Below, one piece after another: positions 9,289 to 18,265 of a DNA stretch of 64,000 nucleotides. Both the position numbers and the translations under genes were made by a program. This stretch comes from Lachnospiraceae bacterium (lineage in GTDB: Bacteria > Bacillota > Clostridia > Lachnospirales > Lachnospiraceae): positions 310,001 through 374,000 of the forward strand of contig CAJTFW010000002.1 of the NCBI GenBank assembly GCA_910575445.1. Direction: 5' to 3'. The notes beneath the pieces were generated by a model. That model was not told where the DNA came from. It searched no databases and saw only the letters and a program-made list of their open reading frames with translations. Position 1 is the first letter of the stretch. The number at the start of each line of letters is the position of its first letter.

Positions 9289-9663
9289 ATGGAAAAGTTA
9301 GATAGAGCGACGCATGTGCTTCAGATGGACGGAGATAAAGGGGAAGTGCAGATTGCAGACGAAGTGGTTGCAATTATTGCAGGGATGGCGGCGACAGAAG
9401 TAAAAGGGGTTGCTTCTATGGCAGGAAATATCAAGAATGAGTTAGTGGCTAAGATGGGAATGAAAAACCTGTCTAAAGGAGTCAAAGTAGAAGTGACAGA
9501 TACCGATGTAAGTGTGGATTTGGCACTTAACCTGGTGTTTGAAGCGAATATACTAGAAGTGGCAGGGAAAGTGCAGGAGAAGGTGAAATCGGCCATTGAG
9601 AGCATGACAGGAATGAAAGTGTCACGTGTGAATGTCCGGGTTGCCGGAGTAGTGCTAGAGTAG
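9289..9663 (+). CDS. Asp23/Gls24 family envelope stress response protein
   Basis: A 124-residue Asp23-family protein (PF03780), as in B. subtilis YqhY next to nusB. The region VAIIAGMAATEVKGVASMAG is the family signature, and the C-terminus VNVRVAGVVLE is typical. Family knowledge links it to envelope stress and, for YqhY, to control of lipid synthesis. Its substrate or partner is not evident. An in-frame ATG at 9280 lies one base after AGGAGG, too close to serve. The ATG at 9289 has a ten-base spacing and was chosen. A terminator follows before nusB. Confidence 0.9.
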   Translation: MEKLDRATHVLQMDGDKGEVQIADEVVAIIAGMAATEVKGVASMAGNIKNELVAKMGMKNLSKGVKVEVTDTDVSVDLALNLVFEANILEVAGKVQEKVKSAIESMTGMKVSRVNVRVAGVVLE

Positions 9664-9669
9664 TGGTAA

Positions 9670-9700
9670 GGGCGGCTGCACAAAGTGGCAGCCCCCTTTT
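9670..9700 (+). terminator. Terminator between the asp23-like gene and nusB
   Basis: GGGCGGCTGC (9670-9679) pairs with GCAGCCCCC (9688-9696) with one mismatch across a short loop, followed by TTTT. It may act as a partial terminator, because nusB lies directly downstream with no clear promoter of its own. Confidence 0.65.
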
Positions 9701-9738
9701 GTGTTTCATGGGAGACGATGGATAACGATGGAGGCGAG

Positions 9739-10149
9739 ATGAAAAGAAGAGAACTAAGAGAACATATTTTTCAGCTTTTGTTCCGTGTGGAGTTTAATGA
9801 GAAGGATGAGATGGCAAAACAGGTAGGGCTGTTTGTGGAAGATATGGAAGAGGAGACAGAGGTAAAAGAGCGGGATAAGACATATATTTCTGAGAAATAT
9901 GCAAAGATTGTGGAGAAGCTTCCTGAGATTGATAAGATGCTAGATGAGGTGTCAAAAGGATGGAAGACAAGCCGGATGGGAAAAGTGGAGCTGACCATTC
10001 TCAGGCTTGCAGTCTACGAGATGCGATTTGATGAGGATATACCGCAGAAGGTGGCGATTAACGAAGCAGTGGAGCTTTCAAAGAAATTTGGAGGAAATGA
10101 GGCGCCGGCTTTTGTTAATGGTGTGCTTGCAAAGCTTACAGGGAATTAG
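9739..10149 (+). CDS. nusB: Transcription antitermination factor NusB
   Basis: A 136-residue all-helical NusB that binds boxA RNA with NusE (S10) in ribosomal RNA antitermination complexes. It begins MKRRELREHIFQLLFRVEF and ends with the family-typical PQKVAINEAVELSKKFGGN and FVNGVLAKL. The frame stays open back to an ATG at 9685, but that start lies in the terminator hairpin. The ATG at 9739 has GGAGG four bases upstream and matches the family start. XseA follows after five bases. Confidence 0.95.
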   Translation: MKRRELREHIFQLLFRVEFNEKDEMAKQVGLFVEDMEEETEVKERDKTYISEKYAKIVEKLPEIDKMLDEVSKGWKTSRMGKVELTILRLAVYEMRFDEDIPQKVAINEAVELSKKFGGNEAPAFVNGVLAKLTGN

Positions 10150-10154
10150 AGAAG

Positions 10155-11369
10155 ATGACAAAGAACGTATATTCGGTAGGTCAGGTCAATGCCTATATTA
10201 AAAATATATTTATCAAAGATGTGATATTAAATCGTATCTATGTAAAAGGAGAGATATCGAATTGTAAGTATCACACCTCTGGCCATATCTATTTTTCTTT
10301 AAAGGATGAGTCGGGGGCGATTGCCTGTGTGATGTTTGCCGGGAATCGCAAAGGACTTGCATTTCGGCTGCAGGAAGGGCAGAAGGTGATTGTGCTTGGC
10401 GGTGTCAGTGTCTATGAGCGGGATGGAAGATACCAGCTCTATGCCAGGGAGATTGTGCTCGATGGAGAAGGGGCATTATATCAGCAATTTGCCAGGCTTA
10501 AGAGAGAACTAGAGGAAATGGGGATGTTTTCTCCCCAGTATAAGAAAAAGATTCCGTTCTACAGCAGAAGAATCGGGATAGTGACAGCACCTACAGGAGC
10601 GGCGATTCGGGATATTATCAATATTGCCAGAAGACGTAACCCCTATGTGCAGCTGATTTTGTATCCGGCTCTGGTGCAGGGAGAGCAGGCAGCAGCGAGT
10701 ATTGTCAAGGGAATACAGGTACTAGAGCGCTACGGCGTGGATGTGATGATTGTAGGGCGTGGTGGCGGTTCGATAGAGGATTTATGGGCATTTAATGAAG
10801 AGATAGTGGCGAAAGCTATCTTTGCCTGTAAGACACCTGTTATCTCGGCAGTGGGACATGAGACAGATACGACGATTGCGGACTATGTAGCAGACCTTCG
10901 GGCGCCTACGCCTTCTGCAGCGGCGGAGCTTGCAGTGGCAGATTACAGGCAGCTACTTGGTGGGATGGAGCTTTTTAAGAATCAGTTGACTGACCGTCTA
11001 GAACAGAAGATATTGTGGTATCGGCAGCGTCTAGAGAATCAGAAGCTTTTGCTTTTGCATGCAAGTCCTCGTTATAAATTAAATGAAAAGCAGCAGTATG
11101 CGGCAGATTTAACGGATAAGCTTCGACAGGGGATATTAAGAAAGCTAGAGGAGCGAAAGCACCAGGTACAGCTCTATGCAGAAAGGCTTGAAGGCTGTTC
11201 GCCTCTTAAGAAGCTACAACAGGGCTATTCTTATATAGAGACAAAGGATAAAAAGGCGCTTCAGAGTATCTTGCAGATACAGACAAAAGAGCAGGTGACG
11301 ATTCATGTAACAGATGGTAAAATCTTAGCCTGTGTAGAGGCGATAGAGCCACTAGAAAGGAATGGATGA
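10155..11369 (+). CDS. xseA: Exodeoxyribonuclease VII large subunit
   Basis: A 404-residue catalytic subunit of ExoVII, which degrades single-stranded DNA in both directions without ATP. The N-terminal OB fold (about residues 5-105) contains VYVKGEISNCKYHTSGHIYFSLKDE in part, and the catalytic domain holds GAAIRDIINIARRRNP, VGRGGGSIEDLWAFN and ISAVGHETDTTIADYVAD. A coiled coil follows to the C-terminus, slightly shorter than in E. coli. The last four bases overlap the xseB start, which implies translational coupling. Confidence 0.96.
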   Translation: MTKNVYSVGQVNAYIKNIFIKDVILNRIYVKGEISNCKYHTSGHIYFSLKDESGAIACVMFAGNRKGLAFRLQEGQKVIVLGGVSVYERDGRYQLYAREIVLDGEGALYQQFARLKRELEEMGMFSPQYKKKIPFYSRRIGIVTAPTGAAIRDIINIARRRNPYVQLILYPALVQGEQAAASIVKGIQVLERYGVDVMIVGRGGGSIEDLWAFNEEIVAKAIFACKTPVISAVGHETDTTIADYVADLRAPTPSAAAELAVADYRQLLGGMELFKNQLTDRLEQKILWYRQRLENQKLLLLHASPRYKLNEKQQYAADLTDKLRQGILRKLEERKHQVQLYAERLEGCSPLKKLQQGYSYIETKDKKALQSILQIQTKEQVTIHVTDGKILACVEAIEPLERNG

Positions 11370-11593
11370 TTATGGCAGAAGAAAAAAGGGAAGAATTTCA
11401 GTTAGAAGAAGCATTTGGAAAGATTGAAGCGCTTCTGTCAAAGCTGACAGACAGAAATGTGTCCTTAGAAGAATCCTTTTCGCTCTATCAGGAGGGTGTA
11501 AAGCTTCTAAAACTCTGTAACGACCAAATCGACCATGTGGAGAAACAAATGCTTCTCATCGACGAGGAGGGACAGACCCATGAATTTTCCTGA
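11366..11593 (+). CDS. xseB: Exodeoxyribonuclease VII small subunit
   Basis: A 75-residue helical protein that binds the XseA coiled coil. The family signature LEEAFGKIEALLSKLTDRN and LEESFSLYQEGVKLLKLCN is clear. Two starts are possible: ATG at 11366, overlapping the xseA stop, and ATG at 11372. Both fit the AAAGGA upstream. The gene overlaps ispA by 14 bases. Confidence 0.93.
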   Translation: MIMAEEKREEFQLEEAFGKIEALLSKLTDRNVSLEESFSLYQEGVKLLKLCNDQIDHVEKQMLLIDEEGQTHEFS

Positions 11594-12476
11594 AGAACTA
11601 CGTAAGAGGACCGAAAAGACACAAGCAGTAATCGAGCGGTTTCTTCCAACAGAGGACGGGCAACAGAAAAAGATACTAGAAGCGATGAACTATAGTGTGC
11701 TTGCAGGGGGCAAGAGGCTTCGACCGCTGATGATGTACGAGACCTATCAGATGTTTGGCGGCAAGGAGGATGTGATTCATCTTTTTATGGCAGCGATAGA
11801 GATGATTCATACGTACTCTCTGGTACATGATGATTTGCCGGCGATGGATAACGATGAGTACCGCAGAGGCAAGCTGACCACACATGCCAAATATGGACAT
11901 GCTATGGGTATCTTGGCAGGCGATGGGCTGTTAAATCTGGCTTTTGAGACGGCAGCTGCCGCCTTTGACTGTGTAGATGACCTAGAAGATGCAAAAAGAG
12001 TTGCAAAGGCACTTCAGATTCTTGGAAGGAAAGCCGGTGTCTATGGGATGATAGGGGGGCAAGTCGTCGATGTGGCGTCTACCGGATGTGCAGTAGATGA
12101 GAAGAAGCTTTTGTTTATCTATCGATTAAAAACGAGTGCACTTTTAGAGGCGTCGATGATGATTGGCGCGGTGCTTGCAAAAGCAGAGAAAGCAGAGGTA
12201 CAGGCGACAGAGCAGATTGCTTCTGATGTGGGGTTAGCATTTCAGATTCGGGATGACATCCTGGATGTGACAAGCACGATGGAAGCGCTTGGAAAGCCGA
12301 TTCACAGCGATGAGCGCAATGAGAAGACGACCTATGTAACACTCAAAGGCCTGTCAAAGGCTTCTGAGGATGTGGAGGAGATATCGAAAAGGGCGCTTAT
12401 GCGTCTGGAATCTCTGTCCTGTCACAGTGAATTTTTGACAGAACTGATAAAGTCTCTGATTTACAGAGAGAAATAG
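11580..12476 (+). CDS. ispA: Farnesyl/geranyl diphosphate synthase
   Basis: A 298-residue trans-prenyltransferase that condenses isopentenyl and dimethylallyl diphosphates, normally to farnesyl diphosphate. The first aspartate-rich motif is DDLPAMDND near residue 83 and the second is DDILD near residue 223. Lys and Arg of GGKRLRP near residue 45 bind diphosphate. The ATG lies within the end of xseB with GAGGAGG nine bases upstream; a longer open frame from 11535 has no family match. Dxs follows after 11 bases, so two isoprenoid steps are co-expressed. Confidence 0.95.
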   Translation: MNFPEELRKRTEKTQAVIERFLPTEDGQQKKILEAMNYSVLAGGKRLRPLMMYETYQMFGGKEDVIHLFMAAIEMIHTYSLVHDDLPAMDNDEYRRGKLTTHAKYGHAMGILAGDGLLNLAFETAAAAFDCVDDLEDAKRVAKALQILGRKAGVYGMIGGQVVDVASTGCAVDEKKLLFIYRLKTSALLEASMMIGAVLAKAEKAEVQATEQIASDVGLAFQIRDDILDVTSTMEALGKPIHSDERNEKTTYVTLKGLSKASEDVEEISKRALMRLESLSCHSEFLTELIKSLIYREK

Positions 12477-12487
12477 AGGGTATCGGC

Positions 12488-14353
12488 ATGGTATTGGAGA
12501 AGATAAATCAGGTCAATGATATTAAGAAGATTTTGCCAGAAGAATATGAGCTTTTGGCAGAAGAGATACGAAAGTTTTTAATTGAGAAAATCAGTGCAAG
12601 CGGCGGGCATTTAGCTTCTAATCTGGGGGTGGTGGAGCTTACAATGGCGCTGCATCTGTGTTTTGATTTCCCAAAGGATAAAGTAGTGTGGGATGTAGGA
12701 CATCAGTCTTATACACACAAACTTTTGACTGGAAGAAAGGCTGGTTTTGACGAGCTTCGCAAATATGGTGGATTAAGTGGCTTTCCCAAGAGAAAAGAGA
12801 GTGACTGTGACTGCTTTGATACAGGCCACAGCTCGACTTCTATCTCGGCTGGCATCGGGCTTGTGGCAGCGCGGGATTTGCTAGGAGGCAAGGAATCGGT
12901 TATCTCGGTCATCGGAGACGGTGCACTGACCGGTGGGATGGCCTACGAGGCACTGAACAATGCATCACAGCTTAAGAAAAACTTTATCATTGTGCTAAAC
13001 GACAACCATATGTCTATCGCTGAAAATGTAGGCGGGATGTCGGAGTACCTGAATGAGCTTCGAACCAATGAAGTCTATACCAATTTTAAAAATGGTGTTG
13101 AGCAGTCTCTGAATCGGATTCCGGGAGGGACACAGCTTGCGCATCATCTAAAGAGAACCAAAAGTGGGATTAAACAGCTTCTGATACCTGGTATGTTGTT
13201 CGAAGATATGGGAGTTACATATCTAGGGCCAGTCGACGGTCATGATATCCATAAGCTTTTGGAAGTATTTAAAAGGGCAAAGCGTGTCAAAGGTGCAGTG
13301 CTTGTGCATATCCTGACCAAGAAAGGCAAAGGCTATGGCCCGGCAGAGCGACATCCGGCCAGATTTCACGGTGCGGAGCCTTTTGATATCCAGACGGGGA
13401 TTCCCAAGAAGAATCGAAAGAAAGCAAATTATCAGGATGTATTTTCAACCTGTATGGTAAAGCTAGGGCAGCGCAATGAGAAGGTCGTGGCAATTACAGC
13501 AGCGATGCCGGACGGGACAGGATTAAAACGTTTTAAAAACCTATACCCCGAGCGTTTTTTTGATGTGGGCATTGCAGAAGGACATGCAGTAACCTTTGCT
13601 GCCGGACTGGCAGCCGGAGGGGTACGTCCGATTTTTGCGGTCTATTCTTCCTTTTTACAAAGGGCGTATGACCAGATTTTACACGATGTCTGTATTCAGA
13701 ATCTGCCGGTTGTCTTTGCGATTGACAGAAGCGGACTGGTGGGAAGCGATGGTGAGACACATCAGGGTATCTTTGATTTGTCCTATCTCTCAAGCATCCC
13801 CAATATGCATATTATGGCACCCAAAAACAAATGGGAGCTGTCTGATATGCTAAAATTTGCTGTAAATTTTGACGGGCCAATCGCGCTTCGTTATCCAAGA
13901 GGAGAAGCCTATGATGGACTTAAAGAATTTCGAAGTCCGATGGTCTATGGAAAAGGTGAGATTCTCTATGAAGAAGAAGATATTGCAATTCTGGCTGTTG
14001 GAAGTATGGTCAAGACTGCCGAGACGGTTCGCCGCAATCTAAAGGATGCCGGATACAGCTGTACCTTGGTCAATGGACGTTTTATCAAACCTGTGGATAC
14101 TGAGTTGATTCGTGAGCTTTCAAGAGAACACAAGTTGCTTGTAACGATAGAGGAAAATGTAAGAAGCGGTGGCTTTGGGGAAAAGGTACAAGACTATGTG
14201 ATAGAGCAGAAGCTTCCTGTTAATATTTTAACGATTGCTTTGCCAGATGAATATGTGGAACATGGCAATGTGGAGCTTCTCTATGAAGAAGTAGGGATTG
14301 ATGCCGAATCCGTGACCAAGCGGATTGTGGAAAAATATATTTTAAGCAAATAG
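12488..14353 (+). CDS. dxs: 1-deoxy-D-xylulose-5-phosphate synthase
   Basis: A 621-residue thiamine diphosphate enzyme that makes DXP from pyruvate and glyceraldehyde 3-phosphate, the entry step of the MEP isoprenoid pathway. Visible motifs are GHQSYTHKLLTGR near residue 77, the cofactor motif GDGALTGGMAYEALNNAS near 150, the transketolase central domain with DVGIAEGHAVTFAAGLA near 360 and the C-terminal transketolase domain. Length is normal. It sits between ispA and tlyA as in many Firmicutes. IspG of the same pathway is at 58108. Confidence 0.96.
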   Translation: MVLEKINQVNDIKKILPEEYELLAEEIRKFLIEKISASGGHLASNLGVVELTMALHLCFDFPKDKVVWDVGHQSYTHKLLTGRKAGFDELRKYGGLSGFPKRKESDCDCFDTGHSSTSISAGIGLVAARDLLGGKESVISVIGDGALTGGMAYEALNNASQLKKNFIIVLNDNHMSIAENVGGMSEYLNELRTNEVYTNFKNGVEQSLNRIPGGTQLAHHLKRTKSGIKQLLIPGMLFEDMGVTYLGPVDGHDIHKLLEVFKRAKRVKGAVLVHILTKKGKGYGPAERHPARFHGAEPFDIQTGIPKKNRKKANYQDVFSTCMVKLGQRNEKVVAITAAMPDGTGLKRFKNLYPERFFDVGIAEGHAVTFAAGLAAGGVRPIFAVYSSFLQRAYDQILHDVCIQNLPVVFAIDRSGLVGSDGETHQGIFDLSYLSSIPNMHIMAPKNKWELSDMLKFAVNFDGPIALRYPRGEAYDGLKEFRSPMVYGKGEILYEEEDIAILAVGSMVKTAETVRRNLKDAGYSCTLVNGRFIKPVDTELIRELSREHKLLVTIEENVRSGGFGEKVQDYVIEQKLPVNILTIALPDEYVEHGNVELLYEEVGIDAESVTKRIVEKYILSK

Positions 14354-14363
14354 GGATAAGGAT

Positions 14364-15167
14364 ATGAAGACAAGATTAGATGTCCTGATGGTGGAACGTG
14401 GGCTTGCAGAGTCGCGGGAAAAAGCAAAAGCCATCATTATGTCTGGAAATGTATTTGTAGATGGAGAGAGAGAGGACAAAGCCGGTGCTTCCTTTGCCGA
14501 GAAAGTGGTGATTGAAGTCAAGGGAAATCCTTTAAAATACGTAAGCCGTGGTGGATTAAAGCTGGAAAAAGCCATCCACCATTTTGGAGTGCAGTTAGCA
14601 GAGAAAGTCTGTATGGATGTGGGGTCTTCTACGGGAGGATTTACCGACTGTATGCTGCAAAATGGTGCACAGAAAGTCTATGCCGTCGATGTTGGTAAGC
14701 CGCAGCTTGCCTGGAAGCTTCGCCAGGATACACGGGTTATCCCCATGGAGAAGACCAATATCCGCTATGTGACCAAAGAACAGATACCAGAAGAGATTGC
14801 GTTCGCTTCGATTGATGTGGCATTTATCTCCCTTACCAAAGTCTTGGCACCAGTCAAGGCACTTCTTAGAGAAGACGGACAGGTAGTGGCACTGATTAAG
14901 CCACAGTTTGAGGCAGGCAGAGAACAAGTAGGCAAAAAAGGCGTCGTTCGGGATAAAAAAGTACATCTGGAAGTTATCGAACGTGTGGTCGATTATGCCA
15001 TGCAGATTGGATTTTCCATATTAAATCTGGAATATTCGCCGATTAAAGGGCCGGAGGGCAATATCGAATATCTGCTCTATCTGCAGAATCATAAGGAAGG
15101 AACAATAAGGGAGGATGTGGCCGTGGAAGTAAAAAACATCGTAGAGCAGGCGCATCAGGCTTTGTAA
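14364..15167 (+). CDS. tlyA: TlyA family rRNA methyltransferase (hemolysin-like)
   Basis: A 267-residue protein with an N-terminal S4 RNA-binding domain (RLDVLMVERGLAESREKAKA, residues 3-60) and an FtsJ-like methyltransferase domain. The SAM-binding motif is DVGSSTGGFTDCMLQNGA near residue 90. Family knowledge: TlyA proteins 2'-O-methylate cytidines of 16S and 23S rRNA, and the hemolysin name is historical. KPQFEAGRE near 180 holds the catalytic Lys region. It is ten bases after dxs and nine before nadK, within the same operon. Confidence 0.92.
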   Translation: MKTRLDVLMVERGLAESREKAKAIIMSGNVFVDGEREDKAGASFAEKVVIEVKGNPLKYVSRGGLKLEKAIHHFGVQLAEKVCMDVGSSTGGFTDCMLQNGAQKVYAVDVGKPQLAWKLRQDTRVIPMEKTNIRYVTKEQIPEEIAFASIDVAFISLTKVLAPVKALLREDGQVVALIKPQFEAGREQVGKKGVVRDKKVHLEVIERVVDYAMQIGFSILNLEYSPIKGPEGNIEYLLYLQNHKEGTIREDVAVEVKNIVEQAHQAL

Positions 15168-15175
15168 GGATACCG

Positions 15176-16024
15176 ATGAGAACATTTTATATTATTGCGA
15201 ACAGTGACAAAGACGAAAATATGAAGCTTTCTTATGAGATAGCAGATTATCTGACTTCTCAGGGAAAGCGCTGCATCATCAGAAAAGAGGCAATGGAAGG
15301 GCAGGTGCCCCACAGTCAGCTTATGACAGAAGAAGTAGAAGGAATCCTGGTATTAGGTGGAGATGGAACGCTTCTTCGGGCAGCAAGGGAGTTGGCAGAC
15401 AGAAGAATTCCATTTTTGGGTATCAATCTGGGACATTTGGGTTATCTAGCAGAGATTGAGAGACAGAATGTCCAGACTGCTCTTGAAAAATTGATACTTG
15501 ACGAGTACACGGTGGAAGACAGAATGATGCTTCGAGGCAGTGTCTATGTGGATGGGAAAGAGACTGAGCGGGATGTGGCACTCAATGATATTGTGATTAA
15601 TCGCTTTGGCAATCTTCGCGTCGTCAACTATGAAATCTATGTCAATGGACTATATCTAAATTCTTTTACAGCGGACGGTATGATTGTGTCGACGCCAACA
15701 GGCTCCACAGGATACAGCTTATCTGCCGGAGGCCCGATTGTATCACCAACAGCTTCTATGCTGGTACTTACGCCGATATGTCCCCATACCTTAAATTCCA
15801 GAAGCATTGTATTTTCCGGGGAGGATAAAATCTGTCTGAGAATTGGAGAAGGCAGACGTCTTGGCCCGGATGAGGCTTGTGTGACGTTCGACGGGGATAC
15901 CTGTGTGCCAGTAAAGACCGGCGACTATGTAGAGATACAAAAGTCTACAGAAGTGACAAGGATTTTAAAGATTAATCAGGTCAGCTTTCTAGAAGTGCTT
16001 CGGAATAAGTTAAACCGGAATTAA
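15176..16024 (+). CDS. nadK: NAD kinase
   Basis: A 282-residue cytoplasmic kinase that phosphorylates NAD to NADP. The family motif GGDGTLLRAARE lies near residue 61 and NLGHLGYLAEI near 84. TPTGSTGYSLSAGGPIV near 174 is the NAD-binding segment. ATG at 15176 has AAGGAT upstream. Synteny tlyA-nadK-argR-recN is usual in Clostridia. Confidence 0.96.
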   Translation: MRTFYIIANSDKDENMKLSYEIADYLTSQGKRCIIRKEAMEGQVPHSQLMTEEVEGILVLGGDGTLLRAARELADRRIPFLGINLGHLGYLAEIERQNVQTALEKLILDEYTVEDRMMLRGSVYVDGKETERDVALNDIVINRFGNLRVVNYEIYVNGLYLNSFTADGMIVSTPTGSTGYSLSAGGPIVSPTASMLVLTPICPHTLNSRSIVFSGEDKICLRIGEGRRLGPDEACVTFDGDTCVPVKTGDYVEIQKSTEVTRILKINQVSFLEVLRNKLNRN

Positions 16025-16042
16025 TATAAGGGAGATACTCTT

Positions 16043-16501
16043 ATGAAACAGAAAAGGCATGAGAAAATCATGGAACTGATTGAGCACTATGAGATAGAGA
16101 CGCAAGAAGAACTTGCTGACCGATTGCAGCAGGAGGGCTTTCGGGTGACACAGGCGACCGTATCAAGAGATATCCGAGAGCTTCGACTTTCCAAAGTACC
16201 CGGACAGAATGGCCGGCAAAAATATGTACTCTTAAACCGCCAGGAACATCAGATGGCAGAGAAGTATGTAGGTATTTTAAGAGAAGCATTTGTATCTATG
16301 GACTGTGCACAGAACATCTTAGTGATTAAGACGGTATCTGGCATGGCGATGGCTGTGGCAGCTGCACTTGATAAGATTGACTGGAAAGAGATTGTAGGCT
16401 GCATCGCTGGAGATGATACGGTGATGTGTGCGATTCGCACGCTCGAAGACACCAAGACTGTGATGACAGAACTTGATAAGATTGTTAGAAAACAGGGGTA
16501 A
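16043..16501 (+). CDS. argR: Arginine repressor ArgR/AhrC
   Basis: A 152-residue regulator of arginine synthesis and breakdown. The N-terminal winged helix (ELADRLQQEGFRVTQATVSRDIRELRL, residues 20-48 in part) binds ARG boxes, and the C-terminal domain with a GDDTVMCAIR segment forms the arginine-binding hexamer. AAGGGAG precedes the ATG. Its arginine targets are not in this block. Family knowledge places argR next to recN in Firmicutes. Confidence 0.95.
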   Translation: MKQKRHEKIMELIEHYEIETQEELADRLQQEGFRVTQATVSRDIRELRLSKVPGQNGRQKYVLLNRQEHQMAEKYVGILREAFVSMDCAQNILVIKTVSGMAMAVAAALDKIDWKEIVGCIAGDDTVMCAIRTLEDTKTVMTELDKIVRKQG

Positions 16502-16505
16502 AGGA

Positions 16506-18197
16506 ATGTTACTTCATTTACATGTAAAAAATCTGGCCCTTATCCGCGAGACGGAGATTGATTTTACCAAAGGGCTGAATATATTGACAGGAGAGACCGG
16601 TGCTGGAAAATCCATTATCATCGGCTCAATTACGATGGCGCTTGGGCAGAAAGTTCCAAAAGAAATGATAAGAGAAGAAGATGGTCCGGCACTTGTAGAG
16701 CTAATCTTTCAGACAAATCATAAAGAACTTTTGCAGAAACTAGAAGAGCGGGGTATCCAGGTAGAAGACGGCGAGGTGATTTTATCCAGAAAAATATCAG
16801 GGACGAGAAGCCTTAGCCGTATCAATGGAGAGACCGTCAGCACAGCCTATATGAAAGAAGTTGCTTCTTATCTGATTGATATTCATGGACAGCATGAGCA
16901 CCAGTCCCTTTTACATAAGAGAAAACATCTAGAAATATTAGATGAATATGCACATGAAACACTTCAGCCCGTAAAAGCTGATTTGATAAAAAATTATCAA
17001 GCTTGTCAGAAACTAAAAAAAGAACTAGAAGAAGTATCCACAGATACCGATGCCAGATTAAGAGAGCAGTCTCTTTTGGAATTCGAGATTCAGGAAATTG
17101 AAGATGCACACTTAAAAGAAGGCGAAGATGAACAGCTAGAGCAGGACTATCGAAAGATGACAGGGGCAAAAAGGATACTAGAAGCCTTGACACAAGTGCG
17201 TATGCTCTGTATGGGAGAAGAAATATCAGCCTCTGAACAGACCAGTAGGGCTTGCAGAGAGCTTGCAGGGGTACAAGGATTTGACGATGGACTAGAAAAT
17301 CTAAGAGAACAGCTTCAGGAGATTGACAGCCAGCTTCTAGACTTTGGGCGGGAGCTTGAAGACTATATGGAGAGCTTGGAATTCTCGGACCAGGATTTCT
17401 ATGATACAGAAGAAAGACTGAATCTAATTAACCATCTTAAGGCAAAATACGGCGCTACCATAGAAGACGTGCTTACCTACCAAGAGGAGAAGCAAAAGCG
17501 CTTAGAGCTTTTAGCTAACTATGACAGCTATATGGAGACGCTTCAAAGAGAATACCAGGAAACGCTTCAAAAGCTGACCAAGCTGTGTCAAAAGGCACAT
17601 CAGATTCGCAGCATTCATGCAGAGAAGCTGACAAAGCTTATGAAAGAACAGTTAGCAGAGCTTAACTTTTTAGATGTACAGTTTGAGATTGCAGTCAACC
17701 AAAGTGAACATCTTTCTTTAGATGGATATGACGATGTGGAATTTCTAATCTCCACCAATCCAGGAGAGCCCCTAAAAGCACTTGGAAAGATTGCATCCGG
17801 CGGAGAACTCTCTCGTGTAATGTTAGCGATTAAGACGGTACTTGCAGACCAGGATGCGATAGACACGGTGATTTTCGACGAGATTGACGCAGGTATCAGT
17901 GGTCGTACAGCGCAGAAAGTCTCAGAAAAGCTGTCTGTGATTGGACAGAGCAGACAGGTTATCTGCATCACGCATCTGGCACAACTTGCATCGATGGCAG
18001 ACAGTCACTATTGTATTGAAAAACGTGCAGAAGACGGAAGTACCCAGACACAGATAAGAAGGCTTAGAGAGGTAGAAATCATCGAAGAGTTAGCACGTAT
18101 TTTAGGCGGCGCCAAGATTACCGATGCCGTTCGTCAAAATGCAGAAGAGATGAAAAAGTTAGCACTTATTTTCAAAGAAAAAACAGGAAAAACCTGA
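16506..18197 (+). CDS. recN: DNA repair protein RecN
   Basis: A 563-residue SMC-like ATPase that acts early at double-strand breaks. Walker A GETGAGKSIIIG is near residue 32, and a long coiled coil spans roughly residues 150-370. The ABC signature ASGGELSRVMLAIK is near 437 and the Walker B segment VIFDEIDAGISGRTAQKV near 460. The ATG at 16506 has AGGGG seven bases upstream, overlapping the argR tail; an earlier in-frame ATG at 16473 lies deep in argR. The gene is followed by spoIVB. Confidence 0.96.
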   Translation: MLLHLHVKNLALIRETEIDFTKGLNILTGETGAGKSIIIGSITMALGQKVPKEMIREEDGPALVELIFQTNHKELLQKLEERGIQVEDGEVILSRKISGTRSLSRINGETVSTAYMKEVASYLIDIHGQHEHQSLLHKRKHLEILDEYAHETLQPVKADLIKNYQACQKLKKELEEVSTDTDARLREQSLLEFEIQEIEDAHLKEGEDEQLEQDYRKMTGAKRILEALTQVRMLCMGEEISASEQTSRACRELAGVQGFDDGLENLREQLQEIDSQLLDFGRELEDYMESLEFSDQDFYDTEERLNLINHLKAKYGATIEDVLTYQEEKQKRLELLANYDSYMETLQREYQETLQKLTKLCQKAHQIRSIHAEKLTKLMKEQLAELNFLDVQFEIAVNQSEHLSLDGYDDVEFLISTNPGEPLKALGKIASGGELSRVMLAIKTVLADQDAIDTVIFDEIDAGISGRTAQKVSEKLSVIGQSRQVICITHLAQLASMADSHYCIEKRAEDGSTQTQIRRLREVEIIEELARILGGAKITDAVRQNAEEMKKLALIFKEKTGKT

Positions 18198-18265
18198 CAA
18201 TTATATTTAGACGGTTTTTGACAGACACTAGAAGGTGAATTCAAAGATAGGAAAGGTGTGTCTGC